Shown here one piece after another: positions 9,393 through 17,313 of a stretch of DNA of 64,000 nucleotides (positions within the stretch are counted from its first letter, which is position 1; each line of letters starts with the position of its first letter). This DNA comes from Aquimarina spinulae. GTDB lineage: Bacteria > Bacteroidota > Bacteroidia > Flavobacteriales > Flavobacteriaceae. The translations under genes were made by a program, and so were the position numbers. Location of the stretch: the NCBI RefSeq assembly GCF_943373825.1, contig NZ_CALSBP010000002.1:1849501-1913500 (forward strand). The letters run 5' to 3'. The notes beneath the pieces are model-generated. The model searched no databases. It had not been told where the DNA came from and was given only the letters and a program-made list of their open reading frames with translations.

Positions 9393-9559
9393 CCGCATTA
9401 TACATTAGAAAATCTATTACGTATTGAAACCACTTCAAAATATACCGTTGCACTACATTTTTCAATTTAACCGTAGCGATGCTATGCTAAAACTAAGAAA
9501 ATGTCATATTTTCTAGTAGTTTCAAGCCTCATAACGAAGTTCTAATGCATAATGCAGGT
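9393..9559. repeat. MITE-like long inverted repeat
   Basis: The ends are near-perfect inverted copies: CCGCATTATACATTAGAA at the left and TTCTAATGCATAATGCAGG at the right. Pairing continues inward through GAAACCACTT against AGTAGTTTC and ACATTTT against AAAATGT, so the 167-base element can fold as one long hairpin. It has no ORF. A similar end sequence (TTCTAATGCATAAAGCGGG) is found at 38398. Confidence 0.6.
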
Positions 9560-9600
9560 TAAATGAGTAAATTTACAGTATAATCGAATTCTTAGTAAAA

Positions 9601-10314
9601 TTGAAAATATCTATTATTATTCCCATTTTAAACGAGGCAAAAACAATTAATCGTTTGATTTCTCACTTAATTAGATCTTGTGATACTAAAGAAAATATAA
9701 AAGAAATTATTATTGTAGATGGTGGTAGTGTTGATGATTCTCGAGATATTGTGAATACCATAATAAAGAACGAATCAATTTTGATTAAGCTTCTTACATC
9801 AAAAAAAGGTCGTGCTAAACAATTAAATACGGGAGGTAATGCTGCAAAAGGTAATATTCTGTACTTTCTTCATGCAGATTCTTTTCCTCCGCAAGGTTTT
9901 GATACTGATATCATAGCAGAAGTTAAAAAAGGAAATAATGCAGGTTGTTTTAGGATGAAATTTGATTCTAATCATTGGTGGTTGCGTTTTCTTGGGTGGT
10001 TAACACAATTTAAAAGTAAGCGATGTCGAGGTGGTGATCAGAGTCAATTTATAACCTCAACTCTATTTCGGCAAATCGGCGGTTATGATGAATCTTTTAT
10101 CGTTTATGAAGATAATGACCTTGTCGACCGACTGTTTGCCATCAAACAGTTTGTAATCATCCCCAAATACGTGATTACTTCTGCCAGACGTTATGAAGAG
10201 ATTGGTGTCTGGCGTTTGCAATATCACTTTTTAAATATTCATATGCGAAGATGGATGGGAGCCTCATCAGAAGATCTATATCGTTACTATAAAGAAAAAG
10301 TTGTTAATCTATAA
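9601..10314 (+). CDS. TIGR04283-type arsenosugar-cluster glycosyltransferase (GT2)
   Basis: A 237-aa GT2 enzyme. It starts KISIIIPILNEAKTI, has the nucleotide-sugar binding IIVDGGSVDDS, the conserved GRAKQLNTGG, the metal-binding FLHADSFPP, and the family end GGYDESFIVYEDNDL with ITSARRYEEIGVWRLQYHFL. This set marks the TIGR04283 (rSAM/selenodomain-associated transferase 2) group, partner of the DUF2064 gene at 439. It should glycosylate the arsenosugar or a similar acceptor in the cytoplasm (inference). The start is TTG; no ATG fits. Its 3' end overlaps the convergent lipoprotein gene by 11 bases. Confidence 0.87.
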   Translation: MKISIIIPILNEAKTINRLISHLIRSCDTKENIKEIIIVDGGSVDDSRDIVNTIIKNESILIKLLTSKKGRAKQLNTGGNAAKGNILYFLHADSFPPQGFDTDIIAEVKKGNNAGCFRMKFDSNHWWLRFLGWLTQFKSKRCRGGDQSQFITSTLFRQIGGYDESFIVYEDNDLVDRLFAIKQFVIIPKYVITSARRYEEIGVWRLQYHFLNIHMRRWMGASSEDLYRYYKEKVVNL

Positions 10315-10792
10315 CTCTTAGTTCTTCAATAGTATTGGTAATCTTATTTTTAAATACTACTATTTCTGTACTTTGATCTTCTGTATTAGCTACATCGACG
10401 TTATATTTCTTTATTTTCCCATCAGACATTTGTAATATAAAACAAAACCCTCCCTGATCTGCACAATCCGGACACCCATACGTTTTGCCAGTACCATTTT
10501 TTAACTCATTAGGAATACTCGATAATAATGAATTGTATTTTTCAAATACTTCTTTTGAATACACAAATGAGCTTTTAAATGTAAAGTCATTGGAATAGTA
10601 CTTTACTGTAGTATCTTTTGTTATTTTTTCTGCATCTATCTTAAATACAGTAAAACAATCTTCAAGGCATTCTCCAGCATATTTACCAAAAACTAAGGAT
10701 TCAATAGTATTTTCTATGGTAGTATCATCATCGTTATTGCAGGACAAAAACAAAAAAGTAAAGGAAATTAAAATAAGGTAAAACGATTTCAT
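10304..10792 (-). CDS. Small lipoprotein of unknown function
   Basis: A 162-aa protein with a lipoprotein signal: MKSFYLILISFTFLFLSC, then NNDDDDT. The acidic run right after the acylated Cys is typical of Bacteroidota lipoprotein export signals for surface display. The mature part has a pair of cysteines (GECLEDC) and a second pair (YGCPDCADQGGFC), so disulfides or metal binding are possible. I recognise no family. It is convergent with, and overlaps, the glycosyltransferase gene at 9601. Confidence 0.75.
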   Translation of the reverse strand: MKSFYLILISFTFLFLSCNNDDDTTIENTIESLVFGKYAGECLEDCFTVFKIDAEKITKDTTVKYYSNDFTFKSSFVYSKEVFEKYNSLLSSIPNELKNGTGKTYGCPDCADQGGFCFILQMSDGKIKKYNVDVANTEDQSTEIVVFKNKITNTIEELRVID

Positions 10793-10891
10793 CTGTATAT
10801 ATTTTTATACTTAGTAGATAACAGATATAAAAAATGGTTGCGTATACCCAAATACCAAAACAACAATCGAACTGCACTACATACAACAAAA

Positions 10892-10929
10892 AAAACGACT
10901 TTTATATAGATTAATATAAAAGTCGTTTT
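10892..10929 (-). terminator. Terminator of the alpha/beta hydrolase gene
   Basis: Perfect 16-base arms (AAAACGACTTTTATAT / ATATAAAAGTCGTTTT) enclose a 6-base loop. Read on the minus strand, a long T run follows. It lies 25 bases after the stop of the hydrolase gene and may also work in the other direction. Confidence 0.9.
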
Positions 10930-10953
10930 GCGTCGTTTATTGATTTAAACACT

Positions 10954-11931
10954 CTATTTAATGTTATTTTTCTTTAAAAAATTAAGAATATAACCTGCTA
11001 TTTCATCTCCTTTTTCTTCTAGTGCAAAATGTCCTGTATCTAATAAATGAAATTCTATATTTTTTAAATCTCTTTTATAGGGATATGCACCTTCTGCCGG
11101 AAAAATATGATCATTTTTACCCCAAACAATTAATGTGGGTGGTTGGTAATCTCGTAAGTATTTTTGCCATTTGGGGTACAATGGAATATTGGTACGGTAA
11201 TCATAAAACATAGCTAGTTGAATCTCATTATTCTCTTTTCGTGTTAAATGCTGCAAATCAATTTCCCAATTGTCAGGACTAATCTTATTAATTTCCCGAA
11301 CACCATGAGTGTATTGCCATTTCAGCCCTTCTATCTTATGAAAACCTTCTAAAGCTTTACCATTTTTAATCGATGGGTCATTCCAGTATGTTTTAAGAGG
11401 ATCCCAAAACTCTCTTATACCTTCATTGTATGCATTACCGTTTTGGATAATTAATGACTCTATACGATTAGGATATTTAGAAGCAATTCTAAACCCTACA
11501 GGAGCTCCATAATCCATAAGGTATATACTAAACTTCTTTACTTCCTGTGTGGCCAAAAAGCTTTCAATAATGGTAGCCATATTATCAAAAGTATAGTCAA
11601 ATTCTGATAGTAATGGTTGTTCAGACCTTCCGTATCCTGGATAATCTGGTGCCAAAATATGATAATCATCTGCAAGATCTACAATTAGATTTCTAAACAT
11701 ATGGGATGATGTGGGATATCCATGCAACAATACAATGGTAGGTTTATTTTTTGATCCTGCTTCTCTGTAAAATATATCTACTCCATCTACTTCAACAGTT
11801 TTATATAGTGTTGATGTACGTATTGATTTTGTATCCGTATTTCCAGTTTCTAAGCTCTTAGTAAACGAATACATGGTTAACGTAATCATTGCAAGTACTG
11901 CAATTCCTAATGTGATTTTTATTATTCTCAT
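10954..11931 (-). CDS. Alpha/beta hydrolase, haloalkane dehalogenase-like, membrane-anchored or exported
   Basis: A 325-aa protein with an N-terminal hydrophobic segment (IIKITLGIAVLAMITLTMYSF). The hydrolase core has the oxyanion HG in LLHGYPTSSHMF, YPGYGRSEQP, a nucleophile elbow LMDYGAPVGF with Asp in place of Ser, the acid in VWGKNDHIFP and the His in TGHFALEE. An Asp nucleophile is the mark of dehalogenases and epoxide hydrolases, not esterases. A TetR-type palindrome lies 34 bases upstream of the start and recurs before the next gene upstream, so both are probably induced by one ligand-sensing repressor. The substrate is unknown. Confidence 0.87.
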   Translation of the reverse strand: MRIIKITLGIAVLAMITLTMYSFTKSLETGNTDTKSIRTSTLYKTVEVDGVDIFYREAGSKNKPTIVLLHGYPTSSHMFRNLIVDLADDYHILAPDYPGYGRSEQPLLSEFDYTFDNMATIIESFLATQEVKKFSIYLMDYGAPVGFRIASKYPNRIESLIIQNGNAYNEGIREFWDPLKTYWNDPSIKNGKALEGFHKIEGLKWQYTHGVREINKISPDNWEIDLQHLTRKENNEIQLAMFYDYRTNIPLYPKWQKYLRDYQPPTLIVWGKNDHIFPAEGAYPYKRDLKNIEFHLLDTGHFALEEKGDEIAGYILNFLKKNNIK

Positions 11932-11964
11932 GATTTCAAAAGTGTAATGTTAGTAATTTATTTT

Positions 11965-11986
11965 AATTACCGAACGTTCGGTAATT
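11965..11986. promoter_or_regulatory. TetR-type operator 1
   Basis: A perfect 22-base palindrome with core TTACCGAACGTTCGGTAA, 34 bases before the hydrolase start. The same core, one base changed, recurs at 12593-12610. Confidence 0.75.
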
Positions 11987-12099
11987 TTTCTATATAAAAA
12001 AATAGTAATCCTACTATATTTTTTTTCTGTTTTACCTTAACGAGTTTTACGTTATTGATAACCCACCGAGATCTATTTTGTTTCTTACCATGATAATTT

Positions 12100-12513
12100 C
12101 TAAATATACTTTCTCTCTCCTTCGGTTATGGCAATATCATTAATACTTGCATATCTTTTTTTCATTAAACCATTTGCATCAAACTCCCACATTTCATTTC
12201 CGTATGCTCTATACCAATCTCCCGTTTTATTCTCATACTCATATTCGAATCTTACCGCAATGCGATTATCTGCATGTGCCCAATACTCTTTCTTTAATGT
12301 ATAGGTAAGTTCTTTTTCCCATTTTTGAGAAAGAAACGTAACGATTTCATCTCTTCCTTTCAGAAATTGATCCCTGTTTCTCCACTCACTATCTATAGTA
12401 TAGGCCATGCTAACTTTTTCTGGGTCTTTTGTATTCCAGGCATCTTCTGCCATTTGTACTTTTTGTTTTGCCGTTTCTTCTGAAAACGGAGGTAACGGAA
12501 ATTTTTGTTCCAT
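12100..12513 (-). CDS. DUF1348 (NTF2-like / SnoaL-type) protein
   Basis: A 137-aa single-domain protein: [33 protein letters not shown], then [23 protein letters not shown], then [17 protein letters not shown] and [13 protein letters not shown]. This is the full-length DUF1348 family, small cytoplasmic cone-shaped folds of the nuclear transport factor 2 type; their activity is not settled. It has its own consensus promoter (12570-12600), whose -33 box lies within a TetR-type operator. It shares that operator with the dehalogenase-like gene downstream, suggesting a joint response, possibly to a reactive organic compound (inference). Confidence 0.87.
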   Translation of the reverse strand: MEQKFPLPPFSEETAKQKVQMAEDAWNTKDPEKVSMAYTIDSEWRNRDQFLKGRDEIVTFLSQKWEKELTYTLKKEYWAHADNRIAVRFEYEYENKTGDWYRAYGNEMWEFDANGLMKKRYASINDIAITEGERKYI

Positions 12514-12569
12514 AATAATTCGGGTTTTGGTGTTTGTATTGTTCTATGATTTAACTTCTAATACGAGTA

Positions 12570-12600
12570 CAAATATAAGGATACATAGTTTTTTACCAAA
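12570..12600 (-). promoter_or_regulatory. Bacteroidota promoter of the DUF1348 gene
   Basis: On the minus strand TTTG (12597-12600) and TATATTTG (12570-12577) are separated by exactly 19 bases, matching the Bacteroidota consensus. The TTTG box lies inside the TetR-type operator at 12593. Confidence 0.75.
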
Positions 12601-12610
12601 CGTTCGGTAA
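12593..12610. promoter_or_regulatory. TetR-type operator 2
   Basis: TTACCAAACGTTCGGTAA, an 18-base palindrome with one mismatch, repeats the operator at 11965. It covers the -33 box of the DUF1348 promoter, so a bound repressor would block polymerase. Confidence 0.75.
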
Positions 12611-12731
12611 TTAATTAACTTCTTTTTAACGAATAGGTGTGTATGGGTACAAAAAGGCGATTTTAAATCAAAAATTCACTTCTTTTAAACACTAATAAAC
12701 TAAAACTTCAGCCTATAAAAACATCAAAAAA

Positions 12732-12778
12732 ATTCTTGCAAGAATAGACATAAGCCTGAATGTCTTTAACTGTTCAGG
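12732..12778. promoter_or_regulatory. Palindrome and hairpin upstream of the GG-leader peptide
   Basis: A 14-base perfect palindrome ATTCTTGCAAGAAT (12732-12745) is followed by a small hairpin (CCTGAA / TTCAGG, 12755-12778), both within 75 bases of the peptide start. Function unknown; an operator is possible. Confidence 0.35.
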
Positions 12779-12804
12779 AAAATTATATTTTTAAAACCTT
12801 AATT

Positions 12805-12999
12805 ATGTTAAAAAACATTTTGAATTTAAGCGGTGCTCAAAGATTAAGCAAAGATGAGCAGCAATCTGTTCATGGAGGTCGAGCAGGAAATTGCCCAACA
12901 TACCCTCCTGAAATATGCACCTTTTGTGGTGGTGGTTCATTATTTAATGGTTGTTGTATGGGATCTCCATTAGTGCATCAATGCTTAAATGATTTTTAG
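12805..12999 (+). CDS. Double-glycine leader peptide (bacteriocin- or RiPP-like precursor)
   Basis: From the ATG at 12805 the gene gives 64 residues: a 25-residue leader LKNILNLSGAQRLSKDEQQSVHGG ending in the double glycine cut by peptidase-containing ABC transporters, then a 39-residue core with six cysteines (NC, IC, FC, GCC, QC). A longer reading from 12760 would add 15 residues, but homologous leaders begin at MLKN. The leader type is widespread in Bacteroidota ComC/bacteriocin-like peptides. There is no modifying enzyme, immunity gene or transporter nearby: the neighbours on both sides are unrelated and on the opposite strand. Whether the Cys residues form disulfides or thioethers is unknown. 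Confidence 0.75.
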   Translation: MLKNILNLSGAQRLSKDEQQSVHGGRAGNCPTYPPEICTFCGGGSLFNGCCMGSPLVHQCLNDF

Positions 13000-13026
13000 T
13001 AACTACTTATTATCCCACTAAGTAAT

Positions 13027-13058
13027 AGGGTTTGGTTTGCTTAAAGTCAAGCCCTTTT
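13027..13058 (+). terminator. Terminator after the GG-leader peptide
   Basis: AGGGTTTG pairs with CAAGCCCT (one G-U) around a 13-base loop, followed by a short T run, 27 bases after the stop codon. Confidence 0.55.
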
Positions 13059-13081
13059 CTATATTGGATAAAACCAGGTTA

Positions 13082-14341
13082 TTAAAAATATTGCCCTATC
13101 CCAAATACAAATCCTTTGGTAGCATCGTCTGTAACTCCATGCCCATAATCAATTCTAAAAATGGCATTAAAAATTCGTTTATGCATAAGACGTAAACCCA
13201 CACCAGGATATATTCTAAAATTTTGAGAATCTCCAAAATCTCCAAAATCTCCTCCGGGATTACGCCAACTTCCTCCATCTACAAAAACATTACTTTGCAA
13301 CACAAACCAATCTTTCTCATATAATGTGTGTCTATACTCGGTATTAAGGACAATCACTCCCGTTCCTCGATCAATAGTGTTACCAACTCCTCTAATATTA
13401 AGATTATTATCTACTGCAAACGGCGCAAATGGGGAATCATCATTGCTTGCTAATCCTAATCGTAATCTGGAAGACCAATTTCCTTTTTTACCTATTCTTT
13501 TATGGTATAAAAAATCATTCCACCCGATAAGAAAATCGGGTAAAACGTTTTCGGTACTCACTACGTATTGTGCATTTAATGTGCTTTTAAATCCCGATAC
13601 ATATTGGTAATCATAATCTAGGTTATCATATTCGTATATTAGTTTATATAATAGCTTATTAACATCAAAATCTTGTGGTATTCCTGCTTCAGTAGCACCG
13701 CGTTTGTACGTATAATCTTCATTAAAATAATTCACACCCAATTCAATACGATTCTGAAGATTAAACTGATATAACCCTAATACTTCATACGAGGTATTGT
13801 TATACTTATAATCTGCAGTACCATTTTCTAGAAACACGGGTTCTTCGGTAGTAAGATTACTATAATTAAAGGCGATCCCTAATTTCTTACTAAATAAAAA
13901 TGGGGCTCTTAGATTTGCTCCATAAGAGCTATAAATATCATTTTGATACAATCCTCCCAGAACTATATTTTGGCCAAATAAATTAAACTCATATAATCCT
14001 ACTCTAAAAGCGAACTCATCATTATTGGTTGTATAGAGATTGGCAGAAGGAATGATCGTAAAATTCTCTTCTATTCCGTAAACTACCTCATAGCCTTCTT
14101 CTTTTTCATACACCTCATAATAGGCATGTGCAATAGAAGGTAATCTTTTTAATCTTCTAATATCTGCCTCGATCTGTAAAGAATCTAGGGCTTTGCCTTG
14201 CTCAATATTGGTGAGTTTTGTGATAGCCGAAGTTTTGGTCTTTTTATTTCCTTGTATATGAATTTCGGAAACCACTCTATTTTGCCCAAAGGCAACACAA
14301 GTAGTAAAAAATATGAAAAAAGCTATTCGAGAAAAATTCAT
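13082..14341 (-). CDS. Omp85-type outer-membrane barrel with one POTRA domain
   Basis: A 419-aa protein with signal peptide MNFSRIAFFIFFTTCVAFG, one POTRA domain (about residues 22-95, VVSEIHIQGNKKTKTSAITKL) and a C-terminal barrel ending in Phe. The barrel carries the Omp85 lid-like VDNNLNIRGVGNTIDRGTGVIVLNTEYRH and FVDGG. With a single POTRA it is smaller than BamA or TamA. It overlaps the upstream hydrolase gene by four bases (ATGA), so both are translated together, suggesting secretion or placement of that lipoprotein or glycan enzyme. A 9-base tandem repeat lies within the coding region near 13224-13250 (GDFGDFGD). Confidence 0.88.
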   Translation of the reverse strand: MNFSRIAFFIFFTTCVAFGQNRVVSEIHIQGNKKTKTSAITKLTNIEQGKALDSLQIEADIRRLKRLPSIAHAYYEVYEKEEGYEVVYGIEENFTIIPSANLYTTNNDEFAFRVGLYEFNLFGQNIVLGGLYQNDIYSSYGANLRAPFLFSKKLGIAFNYSNLTTEEPVFLENGTADYKYNNTSYEVLGLYQFNLQNRIELGVNYFNEDYTYKRGATEAGIPQDFDVNKLLYKLIYEYDNLDYDYQYVSGFKSTLNAQYVVSTENVLPDFLIGWNDFLYHKRIGKKGNWSSRLRLGLASNDDSPFAPFAVDNNLNIRGVGNTIDRGTGVIVLNTEYRHTLYEKDWFVLQSNVFVDGGSWRNPGGDFGDFGDSQNFRIYPGVGLRLMHKRIFNAIFRIDYGHGVTDDATKGFVFGIGQYF

Positions 14342-15339
14342 TTTTTTGTTGAGTAAAACTCTTTTATTAGTTGTTCTGAAGGTTTATTTTGTATCGTAAA
14401 TCGATTATTACGTTCTCCTCCAACTTTACTGTGATTATGGTACCATTTCCAAAGAAATCCTCCTGCAAACCAAGGTTCGTTCCAGAATTCCTGATACAAA
14501 GCAGTCAATGCATTATTTTGCCCTTCGAGATCAACTTTACCATCAAAACGGCTAGAATCCCAGGGTTCTTTTCCTGTAAAATGAACACTTCGATAACCGT
14601 ATTCTGTAAATAAAACAGGTTTCTTCATTTTGGTTTGTATTGTGATAATATCATTTTTATGTTTTTGCCATCCCTTCTTAAGCTCTTCTACCGTTGGTGT
14701 TTTACTATGAGAAATCGGAAAATAGGCATCTACACCTATATAATCCAATTGATCCCAAAAGGGTGCTTTATCAAACTGATCCCAATTTTCTGCATAGGTT
14801 AATTCTCCTTTATAAACCGATCGTATTTTAGGGATCAATTGATTCCAAAACCCAGGTCTTTTCTGAACAAACGTATGCAACTCTGTACCAATACAAAGTA
14901 TAGGAACCTTCATTTCTTCTGCCAATACTGCGTAGAGTAGTATAAAATCTTCATATGATTTTTCGAGTGTTTTCCAGTCTTTTTCAGATTTCATACTAAT
15001 GTTACCAGTAAACTCTCCTCTCCACACCCAAATTTGAGGTTTTAGCATCACCTTAATTTCTCTATCTTGCAATAACTCAATCGTTTTTTTGGCTCCATCT
15101 CTTCGCTCTCCCCACCATTGCCTCTCGATATTAAAAACTACAGTGGGAGACTCTAAGTTTTTTATAAATCCAAAAGGCATAACTGCAGCCCAATTGGCAT
15201 TGACTTCTACAACAGGATCAACCTCTGCAGCAGTAATCTCCTCTGGGGAACCTACAAAACTAACTCCATTAATCTTAGGTCCTTGCCCAGAACACGTACA
15301 AAAAATAAAGGCTAACAACAGTAGAAAAATAGTTTTCAT
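14338..15339 (-). CDS. GH113-like glycoside hydrolase, exported
   Basis: A 333-aa TIM-barrel protein with an N-terminal signal (MKTIFLLLLAFIFCTCSG; possibly a lipoprotein, though the lipobox is poor). It follows the GH113-type pattern: MLKPQIWVWRGEFTGNI, the acid/base Glu E153 in CIGTELHTF, YIGVDAYFPIS, the nucleophile E246 in VLFTEYGYRS, and GGFLWKWY near the end. Characterised GH113 enzymes act on beta-mannan, but the specificity of this protein is not shown. Its TGA overlaps the start of the Omp85-type gene. The partner pairing suggests the two act at the outer membrane. Confidence 0.83.
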   Translation of the reverse strand: MKTIFLLLLAFIFCTCSGQGPKINGVSFVGSPEEITAAEVDPVVEVNANWAAVMPFGFIKNLESPTVVFNIERQWWGERRDGAKKTIELLQDREIKVMLKPQIWVWRGEFTGNISMKSEKDWKTLEKSYEDFILLYAVLAEEMKVPILCIGTELHTFVQKRPGFWNQLIPKIRSVYKGELTYAENWDQFDKAPFWDQLDYIGVDAYFPISHSKTPTVEELKKGWQKHKNDIITIQTKMKKPVLFTEYGYRSVHFTGKEPWDSSRFDGKVDLEGQNNALTALYQEFWNEPWFAGGFLWKWYHNHSKVGGERNNRFTIQNKPSEQLIKEFYSTKK

Positions 15340-15384
15340 GCTCTCTTTTTTTACTGCTGAAAATACAATTTTTATACTAGTATT

Positions 15385-16299
15385 CTAGAATAATGCTCTT
15401 AAACCTAAACTAAATGTTTGCCCTAATCCCTGAAAATTATTTCCTCTAACAATCTTACCGAAGGATGCTTCTAAGTTAAGAACTTCGGTAAGTTGATATT
15501 TACCCCCAAATCCTAACTGCGTATAATCCTGATCAAAATCATTTCCTAAATCAAACAAAAAAGCTTGTTGAGCATTTACAAAAATCGTAGATTTTGAACT
15601 TGGGAAATAGCTTAAAAAAGCACTTAATGGTACAAACAAACTATTATTTGCGAATCGCTCTGATACATTTTCGCTAGCTGGATCAGCATCTACTGACTTT
15701 TCTCCAAAATTATATCCGAAATCTGCTTCTGTAAAAATCTGCCATTTATTACCCCCAAAAGTTTTATCATAGAAAAACTTAGTCTCCCAGAAAAAACTTC
15801 TTTTATCTAAATAAGGTGCATTTGGAACATCTTCAAACACAGGGATAAAAAACGAACTGGTAAAAGAAAAATTGGCCACATTTTTAAAAGGTTGAATTCT
15901 TATTGATGGTGCAATTGTAGTAAGTCCGCTTCTGGCATCTGTAGTATTATCTTTAAAACTCAGTACTTCCAATGCTCCCGCTCCTCCATAAGTATTTGCT
16001 CTAACCTGAAAAATAAGTCCAACATTTACTCTCGAATTTTTACTAATTCCCGTAAATATTTCAGTAGTATTGGTAAAAAAAGTTTGCCTATCTATAGTTA
16101 CCGATTTAGATCCCGAGTCGGTTTGTTCTGTTTGTGTATATATGCTATTAAAAAACTTAATATCCCATTGTCCTTTCTTTAAAAGTTTTGAGGGTGTAAA
16201 TTCCTGGATATTTGATTTTCCTGAATCCTCGTCCTGCGCAAATCCTATAGCCAGAATAAAAAGACTTATTGTTGTTATTAGTATTCTTTTGGTTTTCAT
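15385..16299 (-). CDS. Predicted outer-membrane beta-barrel protein, unknown
   Basis: A 304-aa protein with a signal peptide (MKTKRILITTISLFILAIGFAQ) and alternating aromatic strands throughout, ending LGLRALF with a terminal Phe as outer-membrane barrels do. Repeated strand-turn segments (FFNSIYTQTEQ, RVNVGLIFQVRANTY, VANFSFTSSFFIPVF, WQIFTEADFGYNF) suggest ten or more strands. I do not recognise a family. It lies 45 bases upstream of the GH113-like gene on the same strand, so it probably heads the operon barrel / hydrolase / Omp85 barrel. Confidence 0.8.
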   Translation of the reverse strand: MKTKRILITTISLFILAIGFAQDEDSGKSNIQEFTPSKLLKKGQWDIKFFNSIYTQTEQTDSGSKSVTIDRQTFFTNTTEIFTGISKNSRVNVGLIFQVRANTYGGAGALEVLSFKDNTTDARSGLTTIAPSIRIQPFKNVANFSFTSSFFIPVFEDVPNAPYLDKRSFFWETKFFYDKTFGGNKWQIFTEADFGYNFGEKSVDADPASENVSERFANNSLFVPLSAFLSYFPSSKSTIFVNAQQAFLFDLGNDFDQDYTQLGFGGKYQLTEVLNLEASFGKIVRGNNFQGLGQTFSLGLRALF

Positions 16300-16404
16300 T
16301 ATTGCTTTTTTTTACATAAGTATCCTCTTTCAAAGTAGCTTTGATATAAAAACTTTGATGAAAATTCTTATTTATTGTTAAAGATTATGTTGAAATAATT
16401 GTGA

Positions 16405-17115
16405 TTATTTAATTTGATTTAAACTCCAATCATAGGAGTAATATGATACTTTGGCCTTTGCCGGAATTTTCTCTTTTCGGAATTTATTTACAAAATCTAC
16501 CTCTGATCCATTCTGAGTAAAATCTCCCTTATACCATTCAAAAATTTGTGATAACCGTACTTTATTACCCTTCACTTTAATAAAATTAGGGTTATTTAAA
16601 GCTTTTACCGTTTGGCGTTGTAATTGATCTTCTAATGTTGAAGGCTTATATGCCGAAGGTATAATCGGTGGACACCCGAGGCCTGCACATACTAACACAA
16701 AGTGAAATCGAGCTTCCTTAGGAAAATTTTTGCGAAGGATCTTATTTTCCAGATCATTAAGTGTTGTTTTTTTGCCTCCTAATGTATAGGTCGTTTTATC
16801 AAAAAAACCTTTGATGTCTAATGGTGATTTTATTGGGTATTTATCTACTATCCCTTTTATTACTGCTAAGTTATACGCATTAATATAAAAAGCCTGGTAG
16901 GTTTTTGGTTTGCCTGTAGTAACTTTTATGGTTGCAGCCATCTCTAATAATTCGTTTAATGAAGACGGATTCTTTTTAATACTTTTATAGTTAACTCTCC
17001 CATTAGATACATAGGTTTTAAAAAAGCTATCTGCTTTAGTAAAAAACGCTGTACTACTTTGTGAAAACCCAAATTGAATTGAGAGAAGAACTAATAGCAT
17101 TGTTATTTTTTTCAT
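16405..17115 (-). CDS. Secreted DUF547 protein
   Basis: A 236-aa protein with signal MKKITMLLVLLSIQFGFS and a DUF547 domain: FYINAYNLAVIKGIVDKYPIKSPLDIKGFF, LNDLENKILRK, RFHFVLVCAGLGCPPI and YYSYDWSLNQ. The family cysteine segment is CAGLGCPP here, against CASISCPP in the 7318 and 8602 proteins, so it belongs to a different branch. About 105 bases separate it from the barrel gene at 15385 on the same strand. Activity unknown. Confidence 0.88.
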   Translation of the reverse strand: MKKITMLLVLLSIQFGFSQSSTAFFTKADSFFKTYVSNGRVNYKSIKKNPSSLNELLEMAATIKVTTGKPKTYQAFYINAYNLAVIKGIVDKYPIKSPLDIKGFFDKTTYTLGGKKTTLNDLENKILRKNFPKEARFHFVLVCAGLGCPPIIPSAYKPSTLEDQLQRQTVKALNNPNFIKVKGNKVRLSQIFEWYKGDFTQNGSEVDFVNKFRKEKIPAKAKVSYYSYDWSLNQIK

Positions 17116-17278
17116 CCTTTACCTTTTTATCAGTTCAATCAAAAAACTGAATTCATCGTATTTTATATTGTTAAAATTTACCTTGGTAATGGGCATTCAG
17201 TCGAATGGTAAATCATCAACTTACAAACAATTTTAGATTTTATTTTTCTACACAGCTCTCAGATCATAGATCTCAATG

Positions 17279-17313
17279 TGTCCTGATTCTTTTATAATCA
17301 AGGAATCAGGACA
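17279..17313. promoter_or_regulatory. Hairpin in the leader of the first LRR gene
   Basis: A perfect 11-base inverted repeat TGTCCTGATTC / GAATCAGGACA with a 13-base loop lies about 50 bases upstream of the LRR start. There is no T run, so it is not a standard terminator. An RNA stability or control element is possible. Confidence 0.4.
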
